In this document: positions 45,328 to 52,965 of the stretch, in pieces
How positions within the stretch are numbered: the first letter of the stretch is position 1
How the letters are laid out: each line of letters starts with the position of its first letter
Assembly (NCBI RefSeq): GCF_014596945.1
Contig: NZ_JACVXB010000001.1
Location: forward strand, 990,314-1,054,313
DNA: 64,000 nt
Direction of reading: 5' to 3'
DNA from: Aestuariibaculum sediminum
Lineage (GTDB): Bacteria; Bacteroidota; Bacteroidia; Flavobacteriales; Flavobacteriaceae
Notes under the pieces: generated by a model
Databases searched by the model: none
Seen by the model: only the letters and a program-made list of their open reading frames with translations
Told to the model about the DNA's origin: nothing
Program-made: the position numbers and the translations under genes

Positions 45328-47103
45328 ATGAGACGATTTTTATATTTAATCATGTTGGTAAGTTGGGTTTCGTTTGCGCAAACCGATTTTATCGCGCGCG
45401 AATATTTTAAAAATGGTCAGTTTGAAAAGGCTTTATTCGAGTATAAAAAATTATATGCACAATCGCCTTCTAATATAAATTACATCAATCAAATTGTTGC
45501 GCTTCATCAGGAACTTGAGCAGTATAATGAGGCAGAAACTTTTTTATTAAATCTTTCAGAGCGTTTTAAGTATGCAGGTTTTCTTGTAGAATTAGGTTAT
45601 AACTATCAATTAATGGGCAACCAAAATAAAGCACAGGAGTTTTATAATGAGGCGCTCGGTACTATTGATAAAAACCCTAATAATGTGTTTACTGTAGCCA
45701 AAGGTTTTCAGAGTCATACCTTACTTAACGAAACCATTCAGGCCTATAAAAAAGCAATGGCGTTAAAGCCTGATTTTAATTTTAATTTACAATTAGCACA
45801 ACTCAATGGTGAGCAGGGTAATATCGAAGACATGTTTATTGGTTATTTAGATTTTGCTGAAGCCAATCCTATAGCTCTTAGCAATGTAAAACGATTTATA
45901 AGTGATTTTATTAGCGAAAATGCCGATAATGAAAACAATATTTTATTTCGAAAAATATTGTTGAAAAAAATGCAGCAAGAACCCAACATTCTTTGGAATG
46001 AGATGTTAAGCTGGTTATTTATTCAACAAAACGATTACAATAAGGCATTCGTCCAGGAGAAAGCCATTTTTATGCGACAACCAGAAAGTTTAGATAAAAT
46101 TGAAGATTTAGGAGCAATCGCTTTTAATGAAAATGAGTTAGAGTTAGCTTCAGAAATCTATACCTTTATTATAGAAACAGCGCAGGATACCGATGAGTTA
46201 TTATTTGCTCATTACCAATTAATCCAAATTGAAACAAAAACAACACCACGCGAAAAATACGAGCAGATCGATAAAAAATATCAGGATTTGTTTGCCGAAT
46301 TTGGTTTGTTTACTCAAACGTTCGACCTTCAGTTGGGGTATGGACATTTTTTGGCGTTTTTAAATAATACACCAGAAAAAGCGATTGAATTTCTAGAAAA
46401 CACATTGAAACTTCCTTTAAATGATAAGCAGCAGGCAGAAGTAAAATTGGAACTTGGTGATATTCTGGTTTTACAGGAACAGTTTAATAAGGCACTTCTC
46501 TATTACACGCAAATTCAGCGTAACTTAAAGAATAGTACTATCTCGCAAGAGGCACGCTTTAGAGTAGCAAAAACGAGTTATTATAAAGGTGATTTTAAAT
46601 GGGCGGAATCGCAATTAAATATATTAAAAGCCTCTACATCTCAACTTATTGCAAACGACGCTCTCGACTTGAAATTACTTATATCCGATAATAAATATGA
46701 AGATTCCCTACAAACGAGTTTAAAACTTTATGCTAGAGCCGATTTAATGGCATTTCAAAATAAAAATGATGAAGCGATTTTAGTATTAGATAAAATTTTA
46801 AAGGAACACAAAACAGAAGGTATAGTCCCTCAGGCTTTATTTAAACAAGCACAACTTTTTGAAGAAAAAGAAATGTACGATAAAGCCAGAGAAAACTACG
46901 AATTCATTATAAATAATTTCTCTGAGGGTATCCTTATTGATGACGCCTTATTTAACCTAGCTGATTTATTCGAGCATTATTTTAATGAGCCCGAAAAGGC
47001 TAAAAGTTTTTACGAGCAAATTATTTTTCAACATGCCGATAGTATCTACTTTGTAGATGCGAGAAAACGCTATAGAGCCTTACGTGGTGATTTTATTAAT
47101 TAA
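45328..47103 (+). CDS. TPR-repeat protein, exported
   Basis: A 591-residue protein with a signal peptide ('FLYLIMLVSWVSFAQ') and TPR-like helical repeats through most of its length, for example 'AREYFKNGQFEKALFEYKKL', 'KALLYYTQIQRNLKNS' and 'MYDKARENYEFIINNF'. It has no enzymatic domain and is probably a periplasmic scaffold or assembly factor. It is located between serS and the DUF4286/rsmA/mgtE group, an order common in Flavobacteriaceae. Confidence 0.88.
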   Translation: MRRFLYLIMLVSWVSFAQTDFIAREYFKNGQFEKALFEYKKLYAQSPSNINYINQIVALHQELEQYNEAETFLLNLSERFKYAGFLVELGYNYQLMGNQNKAQEFYNEALGTIDKNPNNVFTVAKGFQSHTLLNETIQAYKKAMALKPDFNFNLQLAQLNGEQGNIEDMFIGYLDFAEANPIALSNVKRFISDFISENADNENNILFRKILLKKMQQEPNILWNEMLSWLFIQQNDYNKAFVQEKAIFMRQPESLDKIEDLGAIAFNENELELASEIYTFIIETAQDTDELLFAHYQLIQIETKTTPREKYEQIDKKYQDLFAEFGLFTQTFDLQLGYGHFLAFLNNTPEKAIEFLENTLKLPLNDKQQAEVKLELGDILVLQEQFNKALLYYTQIQRNLKNSTISQEARFRVAKTSYYKGDFKWAESQLNILKASTSQLIANDALDLKLLISDNKYEDSLQTSLKLYARADLMAFQNKNDEAILVLDKILKEHKTEGIVPQALFKQAQLFEEKEMYDKARENYEFIINNFSEGILIDDALFNLADLFEHYFNEPEKAKSFYEQIIFQHADSIYFVDARKRYRALRGDFIN

Positions 47104-47298
47104 CCGATACATACCGAAAACATTAGGTTTTGACACTTATGACGTAAACATGTCGTTCTAAAGACGCTATTAAACGGGAGTCTTTGCGAGTAATTTTACT
47201 TCAAATTAAAACCTATTAAAAATGATTGAATTGAATTTATAGCCAAAATATTTTGATGATGCTCAAGAACTACGGTACTTTGCAAAAACATTATCATT

Positions 47299-47622
47299 AT
47301 GTACATATACAACGTAACTTCAAATATAGACGAGTCCATACATAACCAATGGCTAACATGGATTAAGGAGCATATTCCTCAGGTATTAGCAACAGGAAAG
47401 TTTAAAGGGGCAACTTTAACCCGGGTTTTGGTTGAAGAAGATTTGGGTGGCTTTACGTATTCGGTACAATACCGAACGCATTCCCGTGAGGCTTTGGACG
47501 AATATTTAAAAGATCATGCAGAAACCTTACGAATGGATGCTGTAAAACTATTTGGAGATAAAGTGTTATCCTTTAGAACCGAACTACAAATTGTGGACGA
47601 ATACACTGTAAATTTTAACTAA
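47299..47622 (+). CDS. DUF4286-family protein
   Basis: A 107-residue cytoplasmic protein with the DUF4286 signature ('MYIYNVTSNIDESIHNQWLT', 'FTYSVQYRTHSREALDEYLK'). It resembles a small ferredoxin-like dimeric alpha/beta-barrel fold of unknown function. Its place directly upstream of rsmA is conserved in the Bacteroidetes. Confidence 0.88.
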   Translation: MYIYNVTSNIDESIHNQWLTWIKEHIPQVLATGKFKGATLTRVLVEEDLGGFTYSVQYRTHSREALDEYLKDHAETLRMDAVKLFGDKVLSFRTELQIVDEYTVNFN

Positions 47623-47734
47623 ATAGGTCGTCAAATCGAGTGAATTTGTAGCAGCAAAACCATAGATGTTTCGTGCTCTTTAAGGTATTCCGAATTATTA
47701 AACTTACTTTTGCAACTTAAATACTCAAAACACT

Positions 47735-48535
47735 GTGGCGAATAATTCCAATCAACATCAGGTAAAAGCAAAAAAACATTTAGGCCAACATTTCTTAAAT
47801 GACGAAAGTGTTGCTCAGGATATCGCGAATACCTTAACCTTAAATGGTTATAAATCGGTGTTAGAAATTGGACCCGGTATGGGGGTGTTAACTAAGTATT
47901 TATTAAAAAAGGATATAACGACTTATGTGATTGAAATCGATACAGAGTCGGTAGAATACTTGCAATCTAATTATCTAAATTTAGCCCCGAGAATTATTGA
48001 AAAAGACTTTTTAAAGTACGACCTAAATGAAGTATTTAAAGGAGAGCCATTTGCTATAATTGGTAACTTTCCGTATAATATTTCTACCCAAATCGTGTTT
48101 AAAATGTTGGAAATGCGTGATCAGATTCCTGAGTTTTCAGGCATGTTTCAAAAAGAAGTTGCCGAGCGCATTTGTTCCAAAGAAGGCAGTAAAGTTTACG
48201 GCATTTTATCAGTACTGGCACAGGCTTATTATGATGCCGAATATTTATTTACTGTACCGCCTAATGTGTTTAATCCACCACCAAAAGTAGATTCTGGGGT
48301 GATGCGTTTAACACGTAAAACCGATTATAGTTTACCTTGTGACGATATTTTATTTTTTAAAGTAGTTAAAGCAGCGTTCCAACAACGTCGTAAAACGCTT
48401 CGTAACAGTTTAAAAACATTCAATTTAAGCGATAATTTAAAAGCAAATAGTATATTTGATAAACGTCCGGAACAATTAAGTGTTACCCAATTTATTGAGC
48501 TTACACAACTAATCGAAAATGACCTAAAAGTATAG
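47735..48535 (+). CDS. rsmA: 16S rRNA dimethyladenosine transferase
   Basis: A 266-residue KsgA-type enzyme that dimethylates two adjacent adenosines in helix 45 of 16S rRNA. Signatures are '[19 protein letters not shown]', SAM loop '[18 protein letters not shown]', catalytic '[18 protein letters not shown]' and the C-terminal '[15 protein letters not shown]'. It starts at GTG; a TACTTTTG box at 47705-47712 is a likely promoter element. mgtE begins four bases after its stop. Confidence 0.97.
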   Translation: MANNSNQHQVKAKKHLGQHFLNDESVAQDIANTLTLNGYKSVLEIGPGMGVLTKYLLKKDITTYVIEIDTESVEYLQSNYLNLAPRIIEKDFLKYDLNEVFKGEPFAIIGNFPYNISTQIVFKMLEMRDQIPEFSGMFQKEVAERICSKEGSKVYGILSVLAQAYYDAEYLFTVPPNVFNPPPKVDSGVMRLTRKTDYSLPCDDILFFKVVKAAFQQRRKTLRNSLKTFNLSDNLKANSIFDKRPEQLSVTQFIELTQLIENDLKV

Positions 48536-48538
48536 CGT

Positions 48539-49912
48539 TTGGCAGAAGAAACAGAAAACATACAATTCGAGCTTACCGACGATTTAGTGAATCAGGTAGA
48601 AAGTCTTATACGGTTAAATCGCGATAAAGAGCTTAAAAACTTTTTAGACGATTTTCATTATGCCGATATAGCCGAGATTCTCGATGAACTCGATCTTGAA
48701 GAAGCCATGTATGTTATTAAACTTCTAGATTCTGAAACTACGGCCGATATTTTAATGGAACTCGATGAAGATAATCGGGAAAAAGTTCTGAGAAATTTAT
48801 CGACTAAAGAGATTGCCGACGAAATTGGTGAGCTGGATACCGATGATGCAGCCGATATTATTGCCGAACTTCCCGAAGAACGGCGCCAAGAGGTTATTTC
48901 CGCTATCGAAGACGAAGAGCATAAGGCCGAAATTAAAGAACTTCTTAAATACGACGAAGATTCTGCAGGAGGGCTTATGGCTAAAGAGTTGGTAAAGGTT
49001 TACGACACCTGGACCGTAGCTGGCTGTTTACGTCGTATTCGAGGTCAGGCAAAAGAAGTTACTAGAGTACATTCGGTATATGTTGTAGATAAGCAGGAAA
49101 AACTGGTAGGCCGACTATCTCTAAAGGATTTAGTTGTTGCTAAAAATGAACAAAAAATAGCAGATATCTATATTTCAAGTGTCGATTGGGTAAATGTTCA
49201 CGACGATGTTGAAGACGTTGCCAGAGTCATGCAGAAATACGATTTGGAGGCCATTCCTGTAGTTGATAATGATCAAAAATTATTAGGTAGAATTACCATC
49301 GACGATATTGTTGATGTTATGAAAGAAGAGGCCGAGCGCGATTATCAGTTAGCCGCAGGTATTTCGCAAGACGTTGAAGCCGATGATAGCATCTGGAAAT
49401 TAACACGTGCCCGTTTACCATGGTTGCTTATTGGTATGTTTGGAGGTATTGGTGCTGCGAGCATAATTAGTGGTTTTAGCGATGCCATGGATAAATATCC
49501 TGTGCTTCTTATGTTTATCCCTTTAATTCAGGCTACTGCTGGTAATGTAGGTGTACAATCCTCAGCAATTGTTGTACAAGGTCTAGCTAACGATACTATT
49601 GACGGTAAAATTTTAAGCCGGCTTCTTAAAGAGTTTGCTTTAGGGCTGGTAAACGGACTTGCCATTGCAGCCATTGTTTTATTAATTAGTCATTTTGGTT
49701 TTAATACCAGTTATTTTGAGTCCTTAACCATTTGTGTCGCTCTTATTTCAGTAATAATTATGGCGGCGCTTATAGGAACATTTATCCCTATTTTTTTAGA
49801 TAAACGAGGTATCGACGCAGCAGTAGCTACAGGACCTTTTATAACAACCAGTAACGATGTATTTGGAATTTTTATCTACTTTTTAATTGCTAAACTCATT
49901 TTAGGGTTTTAA
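48539..49912 (+). CDS. mgtE: MgtE-type magnesium transporter
   Basis: A 457-residue Mg2+ channel/transporter with the helical N domain (about 15-135, 'EIADEIGELDTDDAADIIAE'), two CBS domains (about 140-260, 'EAIPVVDNDQKLLGRITIDD') and five membrane helices (about 295-457, 'ATAGNVGVQSSAIVVQGLAN'). It starts at TTG, directly after rsmA, so the genes are probably translated from one mRNA. No magnesium riboswitch is seen. Confidence 0.96.
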   Translation: MAEETENIQFELTDDLVNQVESLIRLNRDKELKNFLDDFHYADIAEILDELDLEEAMYVIKLLDSETTADILMELDEDNREKVLRNLSTKEIADEIGELDTDDAADIIAELPEERRQEVISAIEDEEHKAEIKELLKYDEDSAGGLMAKELVKVYDTWTVAGCLRRIRGQAKEVTRVHSVYVVDKQEKLVGRLSLKDLVVAKNEQKIADIYISSVDWVNVHDDVEDVARVMQKYDLEAIPVVDNDQKLLGRITIDDIVDVMKEEAERDYQLAAGISQDVEADDSIWKLTRARLPWLLIGMFGGIGAASIISGFSDAMDKYPVLLMFIPLIQATAGNVGVQSSAIVVQGLANDTIDGKILSRLLKEFALGLVNGLAIAAIVLLISHFGFNTSYFESLTICVALISVIIMAALIGTFIPIFLDKRGIDAAVATGPFITTSNDVFGIFIYFLIAKLILGF

Positions 49913-49918
49913 TCTTTT

Positions 49919-49994
49919 GGGCGTTACCCTATGGGTCGGGCTTTCAGCAGTCGCTGTTTACAACGAGCTCCAACAATGCTTCAATCCCTAACGC
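49919..49994 (+). repeat. structured intergenic element of flavobacterial type
   Basis: The segment begins 'GGGCGTTACCCTATGGGTCG' and ends 'CAATCCCTAACGC'. GCGTTA near the start pairs with TAACGC at the end, and ACCC with GGGT inside forms a small hairpin. I recall near-identical ends in many flavobacterial intergenic regions, with variable middles. This one lies after mgtE and before the dehydrogenase gene. Function is unknown. Confidence 0.5.
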
Positions 49995-50071
49995 AAACAA
50001 ATTATTGAAGTTATTGTCCTTCAAATAAAGTAACTTTATACCATTCTATTTAAGACTTTCAAAATGTAATC

Positions 50072-51007
50072 ATGAAAATTCTTCACCTTGACACTAACCA
50101 TGAACTTATGCTAAATCAGTTAAATGATTTAGGGTTCACGAATCACGAAGATTATACATCTCCAAAAGATATTGTAGAAGCTAAAATTGCGCCATACGAT
50201 GGCATTATTCTACGTAGTCGGTTTTCTATAGATAAGGCATTTTTAGATGCAGCAACAAATTTAAAGTTTATTGGGCGGGTAGGAGCTGGTTTAGAAAACA
50301 TAGACTGCGAATATGCCGAAAAAAAAGGTATTACACTAATTGCTGCACCCGAAGGCAACCGAAATGCTGTTGGCGAACATGCCTTGGGTATGCTTCTTTC
50401 GTTATTTAACAAACTCAATAAAGCCGATAAGGAAGTGCGACACGGGCAATGGCTACGCGAAGCTAATAGAGGTATTGAACTCGATGGACGAACAGTTGGT
50501 ATTATTGGTTATGGCAACATGGGCAAAGCGTTTGCTAAAAAACTGCGCGGGTTTGATGTTGAGGTGTTGTGTTACGATTTAAAAGAAGGTGTTGGCGATG
50601 CCAACGCTAAACAGGTAAGTTTAGTGGAATTTCAGGACAAAGTTGAAGTTGTGAGTTTACATACGCCTCAAACTCCTTTAACTTTGGGTATGATAAACAC
50701 GAAATTTATTAATAAATTTAAAAAACCGTTTTGGTTTATTAATACTGCCCGTGGTAAAAGTGTGGTAACTCAGGATTTAGTTGACGCTTTAAAATCTGGT
50801 CAGATTCTTGGTGCCGGATTGGATGTGTTGGAGTACGAAAAGGCCTCGTTCGAAACCTTATTTTCATCAGAGTTACCAGAACCATTTCAATATTTGGTAG
50901 ATGCCGAAAATGTTTTATTAACACCACATGTAGCGGGTTGGACAATAGAGAGTAAAGAAAAATTAGCCCAAACTATAGTCGATAAAATTAAAGCTGAATT
51001 TTGTTAA
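50072..51007 (+). CDS. D-isomer-specific 2-hydroxyacid dehydrogenase (phosphoglycerate dehydrogenase-like)
   Basis: A 311-residue NAD-dependent dehydrogenase. It has the Rossmann loop 'VGIIGYGNMGKAFAKKLRG', catalytic Arg in 'WFINTARGKSVVTQDLVDAL', catalytic Glu in 'DVLEYEKASF' and catalytic His in 'NVLLTPHVAGWTIESKEKL'. It most resembles short 3-phosphoglycerate dehydrogenases without the C-terminal ACT domain. The substrate is not certain from sequence; no serine-pathway neighbour is present. Confidence 0.9.
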   Translation: MKILHLDTNHELMLNQLNDLGFTNHEDYTSPKDIVEAKIAPYDGIILRSRFSIDKAFLDAATNLKFIGRVGAGLENIDCEYAEKKGITLIAAPEGNRNAVGEHALGMLLSLFNKLNKADKEVRHGQWLREANRGIELDGRTVGIIGYGNMGKAFAKKLRGFDVEVLCYDLKEGVGDANAKQVSLVEFQDKVEVVSLHTPQTPLTLGMINTKFINKFKKPFWFINTARGKSVVTQDLVDALKSGQILGAGLDVLEYEKASFETLFSSELPEPFQYLVDAENVLLTPHVAGWTIESKEKLAQTIVDKIKAEFC

Positions 51008-51029
51008 TTTTATAAAGACGTTTACTAAT

Positions 51030-51491
51030 ATGGAATATAAAGCCGTTTCGCCCGAAGATTATATAAAACAAGTGCCCGTTGAACGTCAGGAGGTATTAAA
51101 TAAGCTTCGAAATACCATTATTAGTAATTTACCTGCCGGATTTGAAGAAGGTATCCAATATGGCATGATTGGGTATGTTGTGCCGCATACTATTTATCCC
51201 GATGGTTATCATTGTAACCCTCTAGAACCTTTGCCGTTTGTAAGTTTTGCTTCGCAGAAAAATTCTATTAATTTATATCATATGGGTTTATATGCCTCAC
51301 CCGATATTTGCGATTGGTTTGTTGCCGAATACCCAAAGCATTGTAAACGCAAACTCGATATGGGTAAAAGTTGTATTCGATTTAAAAAAATTGACGATAT
51401 TCCGTTTGATTTAATTGCAGAACTCTGTAAAAAACTTACCCCGCAACAATGGATTGATATTTACGAGACTAACATTAAAAAAAAATCTTAA
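51030..51491 (+). CDS. DUF1801-family protein
   Basis: A 153-residue cytoplasmic protein of the YdhG/DUF1801 type ('DYIKQVPVERQEVLNKLRNT', 'EGIQYGMIGYVVPHTIYPDG', 'FVSFASQKNSINLYHMGLYA', 'KLDMGKSCIRFKKIDDIP'). The family has a frataxin-like fold and is of uncertain function. It starts 22 bases after the dehydrogenase stop; the final base of its stop codon is the first base of the VOC remnant's ATG. Confidence 0.9.
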   Translation: MEYKAVSPEDYIKQVPVERQEVLNKLRNTIISNLPAGFEEGIQYGMIGYVVPHTIYPDGYHCNPLEPLPFVSFASQKNSINLYHMGLYASPDICDWFVAEYPKHCKRKLDMGKSCIRFKKIDDIPFDLIAELCKKLTPQQWIDIYETNIKKKS

Positions 51492-51664
51492 TGAAAAAAC
51501 GTGTTACAGGCATTGGCGGTTTATTTTTTAAATCTAACAACTCGATAGCTCCAAAAGAATGGTATAAAAAGCATTTGGGTTTTAATACCTATGAGTGTGG
51601 TTGTACTTTTTGGTGGAAGGATAACGACGGCAATAAAATAGAACTTTGGGAGCCTGTAGATTAA
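51491..51664 (+). pseudogene. VOC/glyoxalase-family gene with in-frame internal deletion
   Basis: The frame encodes only 57 residues: the opening of a VOC-family protein ('MKKRVTGIGGLFFKSNNSIA', 'PKEWYKKHLGFNTYECGC') joined straight to its usual ending ('DNDGNKIELWEPVD'). Family members are about 120-130 residues, so about 65-75 central residues with most of the metal ligands are missing. The reading frame is intact across the join. It is therefore probably non-functional as an enzyme, although a folded miniprotein is conceivable. Confidence 0.78.
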
Positions 51665-51707
51665 GCTTTTTTGTAACTTCAATTTTAATTCTTAAAAAAA
51701 CTATTTA

Positions 51708-52472
51708 TTGAGATATTTAGATATACTTCACGAATTTAACTTAAGTGGGATACAATGGATAGCCATTGGGTTTGCGGCATTTGTTTTAGGGCTTTCAAAA
51801 TCTGGAATAAAAGGCATCGGGATCATAATTATTCTAATTTTGGCTTTTGTTTTTGGAGAAAAGGCGTCAACTGGTATTTTACTTCCCATGCTTATTGCGG
51901 CCGATGTTTTTGCGGTATCCTATTATAATAAACATGCGCAATGGAGCTATATAAAAAAATTAATGCCAGCCATGGTTGTTGGTGTTCTTGTTGGTGTTTG
52001 GGTTGGAAATGATATTTCGGAGGCTTTATTTAAACGTATAATGGCTATTATTATAATTGGTTCGGTATGCGTAATGTTTTATACCGAAAGAAAGCAAAAT
52101 ACGGTTGTACCTAATAATGTTTGGTTTGCATCTTCTATGGGCTTTTTAGCTGGATTTTCAACCATGATAGGTAATTTGGCTGGGCCAATTGCAAACATTT
52201 ATTTTCTCGCAACCAGATTACCTAAAAATGAATTTATTGGTACTGCTGCCTGGCTGTTTTTCATAATAAATGTTTTTAAATTGCCTTTTCATTTTTTTGT
52301 TTGGCATACGGTAACAGTAGATACATTAGTACTTAATTCTGTTTTAATTCCTTTTGTAGTTTTAGGATTCTTTTTAGGTGCTTATGTGGTCAAATTAATT
52401 TCTAATGTAAACTACAGACGTTTTATTTTAATTGTAACTGCTGTAGGTGGCGTAGTTATGTTATTTAGGTAA
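51708..52472 (+). CDS. TauE/SafE-family sulfite or anion exporter
   Basis: A 254-residue inner-membrane protein with about eight membrane helices and the two half-repeats typical of TauE/SafE ('FVLGLSKSGIKGIGIIIILI', 'STMIGNLAGPIANIYFLATR', 'PFVVLGFFLGAYVVKLISNV'). It starts at TTG, 43 bases after the VOC remnant. The substrate may be sulfite, sulfonate or another organic anion; nothing in the neighbourhood decides. Confidence 0.92.
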   Translation: MRYLDILHEFNLSGIQWIAIGFAAFVLGLSKSGIKGIGIIIILILAFVFGEKASTGILLPMLIAADVFAVSYYNKHAQWSYIKKLMPAMVVGVLVGVWVGNDISEALFKRIMAIIIIGSVCVMFYTERKQNTVVPNNVWFASSMGFLAGFSTMIGNLAGPIANIYFLATRLPKNEFIGTAAWLFFIINVFKLPFHFFVWHTVTVDTLVLNSVLIPFVVLGFFLGAYVVKLISNVNYRRFILIVTAVGGVVMLFR

Positions 52473-52542
52473 TTCTATCATCAATTTGAATTGATTTTTT
52501 TATTAATTTTATAAGTGTAATCGTATAAAAAAATAAGTAGTT

Positions 52543-52662
52543 ATGTCGAACGAAGATAGCTTAAAAGATAAAGCAAAAGATTTTGCGAATGAAGCTAAAG
52601 AAACTGCAAAAGAATTTACTGATGGCGCAAAGGAAGCTTTTGATCATTTTGATAATCCCTAA
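52543..52662 (+). CDS. N-terminal amphipathic part of an interrupted TM2-domain gene
   Basis: A 39-residue, Lys/Glu/Ala-rich helical peptide ('MSNEDSLKDKAKDFANEAKE', 'TAKEFTDGAKEAFDHFDNP') ended by TAA. The same frame continues without another stop through 'GNKKVLAGVVAIFFGALGIH' into the TM2 domain. In relatives such amphipathic leaders are fused to TM2 domains, so this is best read as the front of one gene cut by a single nonsense codon at 52660-52662. It may still be translated as a small LEA-like peptide. Confidence 0.6.
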   Translation: MSNEDSLKDKAKDFANEAKETAKEFTDGAKEAFDHFDNP

Positions 52663-52677
52663 GGAAACAAAAAAGTT

Positions 52678-52914
52678 TTGGCAGGCGTTGTGGCCATATT
52701 TTTTGGGGCATTAGGGATACATAAATTTATTTTAGGTTACAATAAAGAAGGTCTTATTATGCTAATTACTTCGGTGGTTTTATCAATATTTACCTGTGGC
52801 ATTGGAGCTTCTCTAGCTGGTTTGGTGGGGTTAATTGAAGGCATTATTTACCTTACAAAAACCGATGCTGAATTTTATAACACCTATCAAGCTGGAGAAA
52901 AACCTTGGTTTTAA
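52678..52914 (+). CDS. TM2-domain membrane protein (C-terminal part of interrupted gene)
   Basis: A 78-residue TM2 domain with the conserved 'GALGIHKFILGYNKEGLIML' and two membrane helices joined by a short turn ('IFTCGIGASLAGLVGLIEGI'), ending 'DAEFYNTYQAGEKPWF'. The TTG at 52678 can start it. However the frame is continuous with the 39-residue leader upstream except for one TAA, and the residues 'GNKKV' just before the TTG look like family sequence. Function is unknown. Confidence 0.78.
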   Translation: MAGVVAIFFGALGIHKFILGYNKEGLIMLITSVVLSIFTCGIGASLAGLVGLIEGIIYLTKTDAEFYNTYQAGEKPWF

Positions 52915-52940
52915 AATGTAAGATCTATAATTATCAATAT

Positions 52941-52965
52941 AAAAAAGAGCAATTATTAATTGCTC
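52941..52965 (-). terminator. rho-independent terminator of the acyltransferase gene
   Basis: The stem GAGCAATT / AATTGCTC with a three-base loop includes the stop codon region of the minus-strand gene and is followed on that strand by TTTTTT. Confidence 0.7.

Noticed and set aside
48480-48560. Magnesium riboswitch in front of mgtE
   Set aside because: mgtE starts four bases after the rsmA stop, so there is no leader to hold a riboswitch.
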